Source: JAEXNA01 sp050486105
GTDB taxonomy: Bacteria > Vulcanimicrobiota > Xenobia > Xenobiales > JADMJV01
NCBI GenBank assembly: GCA_050486105.1
Contig: JBJHCR010000153.1
Location: forward strand, 1 to 14,862
Reading direction: 5' to 3'
DNA length: 14,862 nt
Positions 1 to 6,629 of the stretch are shown piece by piece. Under the pieces are notes generated by a model, which was not told the origin of the DNA, did not search any database, and saw nothing but the letters and a program-made list of their open reading frames with translations. The first letter of the stretch is position 1; every line of letters begins with the position of its first letter. A program made the translations under genes and the position numbers.

Positions 1-204
1 CTAGTACAACGTCCGCAAAATTCGTCCCTAGCCCTGGCGGCCATGCATCCTCTCTCGCAGCGTCGAAGCTCACTCAAATACGCCTGGTATTAAGCGTTCG
101 CTTCTCCTTGCATCACCCACGCGGACGCGGCCACCCACGCAAGCGCGGGTTCCCGGCGCCTGACCACCATTCAGTAGGAACGAACTTCATAGACGTTGCA
201 CTAG
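1..204. repeat. MITE-like dispersed repeat, copy 1, with imperfect terminal inverted repeats
   Basis: This non-coding element has a second copy, in the same orientation, at 13889-14072. The left end begins AGTACAACGTC (from base 3), and the right end reads GACGTTGCACT. Reverse-complemented, the right end continues to match the left for about 29 bases with around eight mismatches. That gives terminal inverted repeats typical of miniature inverted-repeat elements or large palindromic intergenic repeats. The interior shared with copy 2 includes the run ending CCTGGTATTAAGCGTTC and the GC-rich GGTTCCCGGCGCCTGACCAC. This copy is about 20 bases longer, mainly because an 18-base unit is tandemly duplicated (113-130 and 131-148). 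The left boundary coincides with the window edge, so it could extend further. No transposase is encoded. The right end forms the stop codon of the neighbouring minus-strand gene. Confidence 0.75.
113..148. repeat. 18-bp tandem duplication inside repeat copy 1
   Basis: Two adjacent 18-base units, TCACCCACGCGGACGCGG (113-130) and CCACCCACGCAAGCGCGG (131-148), differ at three positions. Repeat copy 2 has a single unit at the same place (14001-14018). The duplication is therefore either a private gain in this copy or a loss in the other, probably by replication slippage in a GC-rich hairpin-prone stretch. Confidence 0.65.
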
Positions 205-629
205 CGAGCCAGGGACTCGTGGAGGGTGGCGGTGGCGCGAAGACAAGACAGGCACTCAAGAAACAACCGTTGGCAAAAAGCCGAATCCTCCCCCTGATCC
301 TGAATTCGTTGGTAGCAGCGGTCGAGTACTCGCCAATACATGTCACCATTGTGGTGATAGGAGGCTTCGCTTAAAGCGGCTTCTTCGGCCGTTGCTAGAA
401 CCTCGTCGAGTAAGCGTTCCCACTCTGCCCCTAAGGTTGCCATCGCCTCCCCCCAGTAACTCTCGAGTTCTTCGAGAGTTCCTGGATCCGGGTGCACAAC
501 TATATCGGTGATCAGCTCCTCCGCTTCTCGATAAAGGCTGTCGAAATCTACGGCTGGATCAGAGTCCTGAGACTGCAAGTCTTGCGCCGCAGCCAGGCGC
601 TGCAACATCTGTTTTTGGTTAAAATTCAT
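201..629 (-). CDS. Hypothetical protein, 142 aa, acidic and helical
   Basis: I do not recognise a family. The protein is acidic, Glu/Gln/Leu-rich and predicted mostly helical, with no signal peptide or membrane segment. It is likely cytosolic. The middle reads like helical hairpins (around residues 30-90), and four Cys residues lie in the last third. The ATG at 629 has no Shine-Dalgarno directly before it. A strong one (TAGGAGGT, minus strand, 683-676) sits about 45 bases upstream and could serve a short leader cistron whose TGA overlaps this ATG. The stop TAG (203-201) is the terminal bases of the inverted-repeat element, so the C-terminus may have been set or trimmed by that insertion. The gene is divergent from the pilin operon. 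Confidence 0.6.
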   Translation of the reverse strand: MNFNQKQMLQRLAAAQDLQSQDSDPAVDFDSLYREAEELITDIVVHPDPGTLEELESYWGEAMATLGAEWERLLDEVLATAEEAALSEASYHHNGDMYWRVLDRCYQRIQDQGEDSAFCQRLFLECLSCLRATATLHESLAR

Positions 630-670
630 GATGGCTGTGTGAAAACCATAGCAAAGTTTGAAAGCGACAA
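626..670 (-). CDS. Possible 14-codon leader cistron coupled to the 142-aa gene
   Basis: On the minus strand a near-consensus Shine-Dalgarno TAGGAGGT (683-676) is followed after about six bases by TTG at 670. This opens a frame reading MSLSNFAMVFTQPS. The frame ends at TGA (628-626), which overlaps the ATG of the 142-aa gene as ATGA. This is the classical layout for translational coupling. The downstream ATG lacks its own ribosome site, which supports the idea. The alternative is that the true start of the long gene uses this site through a frameshift or sequencing error. Too short to judge by composition. Confidence 0.3.
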   Translation of the reverse strand: MSLSNFAMVFTQPS

Positions 671-790
671 CAATTACCTCCTACCCATCCTATGATAACG
701 AAGGGGATGAAGTCGTCTTAGGTTGGCCAAGAGAGGCCTAAACCCGAATGGCCCAAGGGAGGTCGTTCAGAAAGAGAGAATCTTTGACAA

Positions 791-1195
791 GTGACCAGGA
801 CTTTCAACAAACAAGGTGTCACGCTTTCAGAGATCCTTGTCGCTATTTCGCTCTTAGCGTTGTCCTTGTTGGCCTTGGTGGGTTTGCAGATCTCCGTTCT
901 CAAAGGCAGACAAAAGTCTGCTGTCAACGTCCATGCTTCCAAAGTGGCAGCCACCATTATGATCGACATTGAAAGTCGACTGAGTTCTAACATTGAGACC
1001 GAGGTCTCCCAAGCTCGCATCGACGTACCTACCGAAATGCTTGCTGAGAACCCCTACAAATTCCAATACGAGGTAACGGAGAGTTTTGACGGTCCTCCCG
1101 AACAGGGCCTCAAGGATGTGGCCGTAACAGTTTACTGGATAGACAAGAACGGAGAGCAGCAGCGAACACTATGGAGCAAGTTCATCGAGCAATGA
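791..1195 (+). CDS. Minor pilin, PilV/GspI-like, 134 aa
   Basis: A prepilin-like protein expected to be processed by prepilin peptidase and inserted in the inner membrane as a minor (pseudo)pilin. The leader is short and charged (MTRTFNKQG), followed by a class III cleavage/methylation motif in which VTLSEILVAISLL gives Glu at +5. A single hydrophobic helix follows (roughly residues 10-32). The C-terminal domain is small, with beta-type sequence near residues 85-125 including the VTVYWIDKNGEQQ hairpin. Length fits PilV/GspI. The start is GTG because an in-frame TGA lies two codons upstream. It overlaps the next pilin gene by four bases (ATGA), which fits a co-translated I-J-K or V-W-X cluster. 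The gene name is uncertain, because T2SS and T4P minor pilins are hard to separate by eye. Confidence 0.85.
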   Translation: MTRTFNKQGVTLSEILVAISLLALSLLALVGLQISVLKGRQKSAVNVHASKVAATIMIDIESRLSSNIETEVSQARIDVPTEMLAENPYKFQYEVTESFDGPPEQGLKDVAVTVYWIDKNGEQQRTLWSKFIEQ

Positions 1196-1722
1196 GGACT
1201 CCGTTTTTGTTCCGGCAGGGGTTCACTCTGATAGAGGTGCTGGTCTCCTTCGCCATCTTCGCCGTTCTAGGAACCTTGGTGGCTCTCTCCATGCGGTCCT
1301 ACGCTTCCGCCCAGCTCAAAGGCAACGTGGGCACAGACATCGATCGGGCCCTGACCACCACCGCTGGACGCTTGGAGACCCTCTTGCGCGGCTGTCGTAT
1401 CCTCTCACCGGCAGTTGGCTCAACTTCAGACATCTTGGAGTTCCAGGCACCCGAATTTGACGAGAACGGTCTCCTCGCTGTAGCTGCCAACGGCATTCCG
1501 TTCTGGCTCCCACCTCGGCAAATAGCTTTTTCCAATGGGCTGCTCTCGGTCACTGGAGACCAGCCCATAATAGTTGGGACTCTGGGGCCCAAAGGAGAAA
1601 TCTCTTTTGAGCGGTCAGCCGACCAAATTGTGAGAGTTTCCTTGACCGCCGGCTTCGAAGCGGCAGAGGCGGTGGAGCGGCAGGTTGGAAAACTCGACCT
1701 TTCGCTATGGATGGCACCCTAA
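1192..1722 (+). CDS. Minor pilin, PilW/GspJ-like, 176 aa
   Basis: The second minor pilin of the run. The leader MRTPFLFRQG is followed by the textbook prepilin motif FTLIEVLVSF, with Glu at +5 and a hydrophobic helix to about residue 32. A soluble domain of about 140 residues follows. It is beta-rich and without visible cysteine pairing, as in PilW/GspJ proteins. I chose the ATG at 1192 over the in-frame upstream ATG at 1171. It gives the usual leader length, and the ATG overlaps the upstream TGA as ATGA, implying translational coupling. The gene ends in TAA immediately adjacent to the next ATG. The trio order (V/I, W/J, X/K) matches known minor-pilin priming complexes; assignment to a T4P or T2SS machine remains open. 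Confidence 0.85.
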   Translation: MRTPFLFRQGFTLIEVLVSFAIFAVLGTLVALSMRSYASAQLKGNVGTDIDRALTTTAGRLETLLRGCRILSPAVGSTSDILEFQAPEFDENGLLAVAANGIPFWLPPRQIAFSNGLLSVTGDQPIIVGTLGPKGEISFERSADQIVRVSLTAGFEAAEAVERQVGKLDLSLWMAP

Positions 1723-3030
1723 ATGAGTGGTACACTGCGAAGTATGAAGTCAAGCCACTCGAATCAAGGACGAGGATTCGCCATGGTCGTGTCTCTTTTC
1801 TTGGTGATGTTCCTATTCACCGGCATGACCATCATGGTGGCGAACTTGCGAACCGACACGCGCATGTCTCAGCAGGCCTTCGAGATAACTCAGTACCGCT
1901 TCGCGACCCAAGGAGCGGTCAATAAGTTGCATACTCTCCTGCAAAACGGGAGCGCCCCAGAAGACTTCCCCAGGGAAAGACCTCTCAAGGTCAATATTGG
2001 AACGTTTGAGGACGTCGAAGCCTGGGTTATCGAAGATGAATCCTCCGGCATCTACCACCTTCGCAGCGAATGGGACGGGATCGCCTACAGCAAGGTCATT
2101 GCTCAGACCTCAGCTGGTGGGGCCCTCATTTATGCCAATGAGGGAGGAGCCCTTAAGTTCGCCGGGGTCGATGATGTGGCTTGGACTGCGTTGCCCCCAC
2201 CACCCCCGAAAGGCTACGATGCGTTTGGACTGGAGGTCGATAGCTACGACTTGCAGGCCTCCCAATACTTTCAGGCCAACAACAGTGGCAAGATGGCTGC
2301 ATTCTTCTCGGGCACAAACTCCAATGCCACCTACCTTTGGGATGAAGGAACCCAGTCTTGGAACGACGTGCCTCCTCCACGCGGTTGGAGGTACGTCGAC
2401 GACGAAGTCGTGCCGACCGGACCGCCATCGGTGAGAACAAACGTCTTTCTTGGAGAAAACACCCTCTTCACCTACGACAACATCAGCAGCCCTCCCAGGG
2501 CTCCTGTCAGCATTGTCTTCTGCTACGATTTGGCAACAGGAACCTGGAGAGACCTCAAAGGACCCTTCGATGGAGTAAGGCTTACCGGTGGACTCCTCGG
2601 TCCGGACGACAGCTTCATTGCCGAAGTTGAGGACAACAGTGGTACTCGCCTGGCCCGGTTGGACGGCAACACTTGGACGGAGTTGCCCCCTCTGCCGGGA
2701 GGCGCTACCCATCAAAGAGTGAGGGCCAGTGGTCCCGAAGGGGAACTCTACGTCACCAGTGATACAGGGGACCTTTACCAACTTAGTGACGGGGAATGGA
2801 GTTTCGTCGATGTCCCCTCTACCCAAGACGGAGAGTCCCTCGGTACCCTCCATAGCGTTGATGCCGAAGGTGGTCTCTTGTTTCGCAACCGAGACACCGA
2901 ACTGGTTCACCGTTGGGACCGCTCCACGGATGTCAAGGGGCTTCCGGAAATCGAGGAGTTTCTTGGGGTCTCCGGAGGTGGAACCGACGCCCCCGTGGCG
3001 CAAGGTTTCACCACCACCGCTACTTATTGA
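1723..3030 (+). CDS. PilX-like minor pilin fused to a predicted six-bladed beta-propeller, 435 aa
   Basis: Residues about 8-60 match the PilX N-terminal pattern. A charged leader ends in Gly, the hydrophobic stretch FAMVVSLFLVMFLFTG lacks Glu5 as PilX and GspK do, and NLRTDTRMSQQAFEITQYR follows. After a short beta domain the rest resembles a Kelch/quinoprotein-type propeller. Six Trp-centred blade motifs occur at W154 (AWTALPPPP), W213 (SWNDVPPP), W275 (TWRDL), W318 (TWTELPPLPG), W359 (EWSFVDVP) and W398, spaced 39-62 residues. Usual PilX or GspK proteins lack this. A tip adhesin comparable to PilY1, but covalently fused to the minor pilin, is my inference. The start abuts the upstream TAA; the ATG at 1744 is an alternative. 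It converges on the response regulator gene with an 8-base gap. Confidence 0.8.
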   Translation: MSGTLRSMKSSHSNQGRGFAMVVSLFLVMFLFTGMTIMVANLRTDTRMSQQAFEITQYRFATQGAVNKLHTLLQNGSAPEDFPRERPLKVNIGTFEDVEAWVIEDESSGIYHLRSEWDGIAYSKVIAQTSAGGALIYANEGGALKFAGVDDVAWTALPPPPPKGYDAFGLEVDSYDLQASQYFQANNSGKMAAFFSGTNSNATYLWDEGTQSWNDVPPPRGWRYVDDEVVPTGPPSVRTNVFLGENTLFTYDNISSPPRAPVSIVFCYDLATGTWRDLKGPFDGVRLTGGLLGPDDSFIAEVEDNSGTRLARLDGNTWTELPPLPGGATHQRVRASGPEGELYVTSDTGDLYQLSDGEWSFVDVPSTQDGESLGTLHSVDAEGGLLFRNRDTELVHRWDRSTDVKGLPEIEEFLGVSGGGTDAPVAQGFTTTATY

Positions 3031-3038
3031 GCGTCACC

Positions 3039-5438
3039 TCACGCCTGACTCAAAGCCTGGTCTCGGAGTTCCAAGAGCGTCTCAGAGGGCTCCAGGTCGA
3101 ACTCTTTCTCGAGGGTAGTTTCGCACTTCTGAAACACCCGAAGGGCGTCGCTTGCTCTAGATTGGGCCAAATAGGCTCTCATCAGACCTTCATAGGCCAT
3201 TTCTGAACTCGGGTCCACCGCCAGCGCGCGTTCTCCGAATTCGATCACCTCACCGAAGCGTTGAGCCTTGAGCGAGTTTTCTTGCAAAAAAATGAGAGCT
3301 TCGGTCGCGGCAAAATCGGTTCGTTCCCGGGTTTCTATGGCCCAATCCATGTAGCAATCCTCCAAGAACGGACCCCTATAGAGGTTGACCAATTGGTGAG
3401 CTAAAGTCACGGTAGCCTCGGGCTTGGAACTCTTCTGACTTTTTCGGAACTGACTGAGAGAGCGATCGAACTCCAATAGGTCGTACCAGATGGGTAGAGC
3501 GGTATTCAGCTTCACCAATCCCGGCGGCTTCAAGAAATAGTTGATCTCATCGGAAACCAAATCCGGCACCAGCTTCTTGCGCAGATAGGAGAGGGCCCCT
3601 CGCAGGCTGATCCTCCCCTTCTGTAGAGGTCCGGGCCAAAACACGTCCACCAAACTCTCGTCGCTCAACGAGCGGTCTCCCAACTGCAAAAGATAGGCCA
3701 GAAAGTATTGAACCTTCTGCCGTCTCCAATCCCGATCGATGCGCTCGGACCCGCGAAACACTCGAATGCCTCCGAAGGTGAAGAGGCGAAGCGTTGGCAG
3801 AGCGGGGGCCTGGCCTTCATCGTTACGATGAAGCATCTGATCCGCTCGCAGACGAACTTCGTCTTGGGGATGATTGGCAAGCCTCGAAACGATTTGGGTC
3901 AAGGATTCTGAAGGCAACAGTTCCTTGACCACGGCAAAAACCGAGGCTCGTTGTTCCGTGGGAAACGTGATGTCTGAGCAAAGATTGACCAGATTCACAG
4001 GACAGTCTCGCGCAGCCTTGACGAAAACCGGCTTCCCCGAATCCTCTGGCAATCGCTGCACTGCAAATTCTAACAACCACGGGGCTGCTCGAACAAACTC
4101 CGAGGTGAACCGGTCTGAAACCAGAGCGTCCAGGGCGGCTTCAATAGAGCCTTCACTCTTCCAAAAGTGAGCCAAGGCCAACAGACTCAACGCCCTTCCC
4201 CCCTGATCGCGAAACTGCCGCATGAGTTCGGCCGATTCCCGCAAGGCATCTCGACCCAGTTCCTCCCCCCCCGCAGACAAGAGAAGCCCAACCTCGAGGG
4301 CACTCAGAGCCAACAGACCTGGCCCTTGTCGGCGTGCCAGCTGCAAACCTTCTCGCGCAGCCTCGGTCGCTTGAGTCATCTGCCCTTGCTCTTGAAAGAT
4401 ACGAGCGATTCCGAGCCAAGCGTTGACCGCCAGGCGAGAACTCGGATATTTGCTGGTCAATTCTCGATAGGAATCCAAGGCTTGCCGCCTATTTCCAACG
4501 TCCTCCAGGGTGTTGCCAAGCAGCAACAGGCTTCGACTCTGCTCGTCACTTGAGACTCGGCTGCTCGCGGCAGCCTGGTCCCTACAGATCAAATCGGGAT
4601 CGAGGCGCCCGGGATAAAGTTCGTGGAGTTCCGAAGGCGTAAGCTCCTTATGAGTGCCCATCAAGTTCGCCAATCGAAGGATACGAGAGCCCAAGGGAAT
4701 GCTCGACCCGGCCAGCCCATCCGGCTCACCGCTCCCGTCCCAATGCTCTCGACTATGATAAACAAAATGGAGTACCGAGGGCGGCAAAGTTTCTTGAACT
4801 CCCTCAGGAAGCTCGAGATCGTCGTTCTCTTCAGCGATAGCAAGGGAGGCGGCCAATCTGACGTCCTCTTGCATGCTCTTTTCTAAGGCGGAGTTCTCCA
4901 CCAGGAGGTCGACGGTCTGAAAGTATCGCTCTAGGTCGAAATCCTCTTCTCCAAAGGAGACAGCTCTAGCGATCCTTTCGGCGAACCACCTGATGGTCTC
5001 TCGCACCGCCGCCCGTTCCTTCGCTTCTCGTCTGAGCTGGAGCTTACGTCGGGCAATAAGATCCACTCGCTGAAGAAAGTCGTGGAGTTGGAAAGGCTTC
5101 TTGAGGTAGTCTTCCACTTTCAGCTTGACGGCTCGCAGAGCGTAGTCCTCGGTGGAGTAGCCGGTGATCACCACCGCAGCCACCTCGGGCTGGGTTTCCT
5201 TCACTTGCGCCAGAGTGGAGAGACCGTCCTGCTCCCCTTCAGTCCGGATATCAGTGACCACCAAGTCAAAGCTGTTCTGGTGCGCTAGTTCGATGGCTTT
5301 CTCGCTTGAAGGCACTCCCCTCACCCAGTAGCCCTTTTCCTCTAAGAGCTCAACGAGAGTCGTCCGCAACCCATTGTCGTCCTCGATGAGGAGGATTCGA
5401 ACCGTCTCTTCCAGCATTAGAGGGTCTTTGTTAACCAC
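3039..5438 (-). CDS. Response regulator with REC, degenerate HD-GYP, TPR and SARP-type wHTH/BTAD domains, 799 aa
   Basis: Residues about 13-130 are a receiver domain with the acidic pair EDD (19-21), phospho-acceptor D63 in VVTDIRT, T92 and K114 (LKKPF). Residues about 145-270 look like a decayed HD-GYP domain. The C-terminal signature survives as HWDGSGEPDGLAG then IPLGSRIL, but the catalytic HD pair is absent and GYP reads GEP. TPR-like helices follow (about 290-440), then a HEAT-like stretch. An OmpR/SARP-type winged helix begins near LRLFTFGGIRVF, and the end is a BTAD-type TPR domain. It is probably a phosphorylation-controlled transcription factor, with the HD-GYP remnant as a structural or nucleotide-sensing module. 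The GTG start at 5438 is placed 7 bases after AGGAG. It is divergent from the PilC-kinase genes, so the kinase is the likely partner. Confidence 0.88.
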   Translation of the reverse strand: MVNKDPLMLEETVRILLIEDDNGLRTTLVELLEEKGYWVRGVPSSEKAIELAHQNSFDLVVTDIRTEGEQDGLSTLAQVKETQPEVAAVVITGYSTEDYALRAVKLKVEDYLKKPFQLHDFLQRVDLIARRKLQLRREAKERAAVRETIRWFAERIARAVSFGEEDFDLERYFQTVDLLVENSALEKSMQEDVRLAASLAIAEENDDLELPEGVQETLPPSVLHFVYHSREHWDGSGEPDGLAGSSIPLGSRILRLANLMGTHKELTPSELHELYPGRLDPDLICRDQAAASSRVSSDEQSRSLLLLGNTLEDVGNRRQALDSYRELTSKYPSSRLAVNAWLGIARIFQEQGQMTQATEAAREGLQLARRQGPGLLALSALEVGLLLSAGGEELGRDALRESAELMRQFRDQGGRALSLLALAHFWKSEGSIEAALDALVSDRFTSEFVRAAPWLLEFAVQRLPEDSGKPVFVKAARDCPVNLVNLCSDITFPTEQRASVFAVVKELLPSESLTQIVSRLANHPQDEVRLRADQMLHRNDEGQAPALPTLRLFTFGGIRVFRGSERIDRDWRRQKVQYFLAYLLQLGDRSLSDESLVDVFWPGPLQKGRISLRGALSYLRKKLVPDLVSDEINYFLKPPGLVKLNTALPIWYDLLEFDRSLSQFRKSQKSSKPEATVTLAHQLVNLYRGPFLEDCYMDWAIETRERTDFAATEALIFLQENSLKAQRFGEVIEFGERALAVDPSSEMAYEGLMRAYLAQSRASDALRVFQKCETTLEKEFDLEPSETLLELRDQALSQA

Positions 5439-5475
5439 TCACCTTCTCCTGGAATTTGCTCTGAGTTTGTCCCAA

Positions 5476-5502
5476 ATTCTCTGGCAAATAACAGCTTGTC
5501 AA
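5476..5502 (-). promoter_or_regulatory. Candidate promoter for the response regulator gene
   Basis: A perfect -35 TTGACA (5502-5497) is followed after 15 bases by GAGAAT (5481-5476), a 4/6 match to a -10. The spacing is short, which lowers confidence. It would give an untranslated leader of about 30 bases. The -35 lies within CTTGTCAACAAG (5495-5506), an interrupted 5-bp-arm inverted repeat that could be an operator in this 108-base divergent intergenic region shared with the PilC-like gene. Confidence 0.3.
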
Positions 5503-5546
5503 CAAGGGAAGTCTAAAATGAACCCATACTCAGTAACGAGACTCCC

Positions 5547-6620
5547 ATGAAACATCGACAGCCAGTTCATCACCTCTCCGAATACGAGGACCCCGGTCTT
5601 TCGCTCCAAGACCAGAGAGATTTCTTTCTTCAATTTTCGGTCATGCTCAGTTCAGGCCTCCCCCTTATGGACTCTCTGGAAGTGCTCTCCTCGAATGCTT
5701 ACCAGAAAGTCAGCTTCGTTTCCGCCGGCATAGCTCGGGCCGTCGCTACCGGACAAACTCTCTCGGGATCTTTACGCCGTTTCCCCCACAGCTTTGACCC
5801 GGTCGTTGTCTCTCTCGTCGCTGTGGGAGAGCGGACGGGAAACCTGGTGCTTATTCTCCAGGCCATCGTGAAACGAATCGAAGATCGCTGCAAGCATCGA
5901 CAACGAGTTCTTCAGGCCTTGTCTTATCCTGCGGTGGTGGTTTTGATTTCCCTGGCTCTGATAATCTTCTTAAGCCACTCCATGTTGCCCGTTATGCTAG
6001 GGTTTATGGACGGTCTCCAAGTAGAGGTCCCTTGGCCCACTCGAATTCTGTTACTCTTCGTCAAAGCCAAGTGGCTGTCGGCGGTCTTTCTGGGTCTGCT
6101 GGTCTTTCTCTTCGCCGATCTCACCTGGGGGTTGAGAGAGGAAACAACCTCGTTCAGAAATTGGGTGCTGTTTCGTAGCCCGATCCTCGGAACCATAAAC
6201 CGTCAGCAGATTTTCCTTGATTTTTGCAGAGACCTAGCACTGATGCTCGAGGCAGGATGTCTCATGACCCAGGCCTTGGAGTCGCTCTCTCCTACCTGCG
6301 CCGATCCGGAGGTACGCGAGGTTCTCCTGAAGATCAGAAAAGACTTGATCAACGGGGAATCCCTGGAGTCGTCGCTGCAGTCGCACCCCATCATACCCTA
6401 TGTGGTCTCCGGCTCCCTGGCAGTGGGCATGGAAACCGGTCGACGAGAAGCTCTGCTTCGAACGGTAGCGAGCCTGTTGGAATTCGATCTCGAGAGTCGA
6501 ATCGACCGCCTGACGGCCCTCATCGAACCTCTCACTATGGCCATCCTGGGTGTTGTCGTAGGAGGGATTCTGCTGGCCAGCCTGCTACCGATCTATGCGG
6601 TCATCACTGATGGAATATAG
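5547..6620 (+). CDS. PilC/GspF-family inner-membrane platform protein, 357 aa
   Basis: Polytopic membrane core of type IV pilus or type II secretion machines, which couples cytoplasmic ATPase action to pilin insertion. Two T2SSF domains are visible. The first (about residues 27-150) begins FFLQFSVMLSSGLPLMDSLE and includes VSLVAVGERTGNL. The second (about 225-350) begins FCRDLALMLEAGCLMTQALE and includes VGMETGRREALL. Hydrophobic helices lie near 133-155, 170-190 and 325-352 (the last near IEPLTMAILGVVVGGIL). It is somewhat short for the family, as the usual N-terminal extension is almost absent. The neighbouring kinase starts 9 bases downstream, so they are probably co-transcribed. No ATPase or major pilin gene is in the window, so its partners are encoded elsewhere apart from the minor pilins at 791-3030. 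Confidence 0.92.
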   Translation: MKHRQPVHHLSEYEDPGLSLQDQRDFFLQFSVMLSSGLPLMDSLEVLSSNAYQKVSFVSAGIARAVATGQTLSGSLRRFPHSFDPVVVSLVAVGERTGNLVLILQAIVKRIEDRCKHRQRVLQALSYPAVVVLISLALIIFLSHSMLPVMLGFMDGLQVEVPWPTRILLLFVKAKWLSAVFLGLLVFLFADLTWGLREETTSFRNWVLFRSPILGTINRQQIFLDFCRDLALMLEAGCLMTQALESLSPTCADPEVREVLLKIRKDLINGESLESSLQSHPIIPYVVSGSLAVGMETGRREALLRTVASLLEFDLESRIDRLTALIEPLTMAILGVVVGGILLASLLPIYAVITDGI

Positions 6621-6629
6621 AACGAAAAC

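Noticed and set aside
2110..3003. 297-codon open frame antisense to the propeller pilin
   Set aside because: It lies wholly inside the well-supported pilin frame. Its translation is Gly/Arg/Val-rich, without recognisable motifs, and it has no ribosome site.
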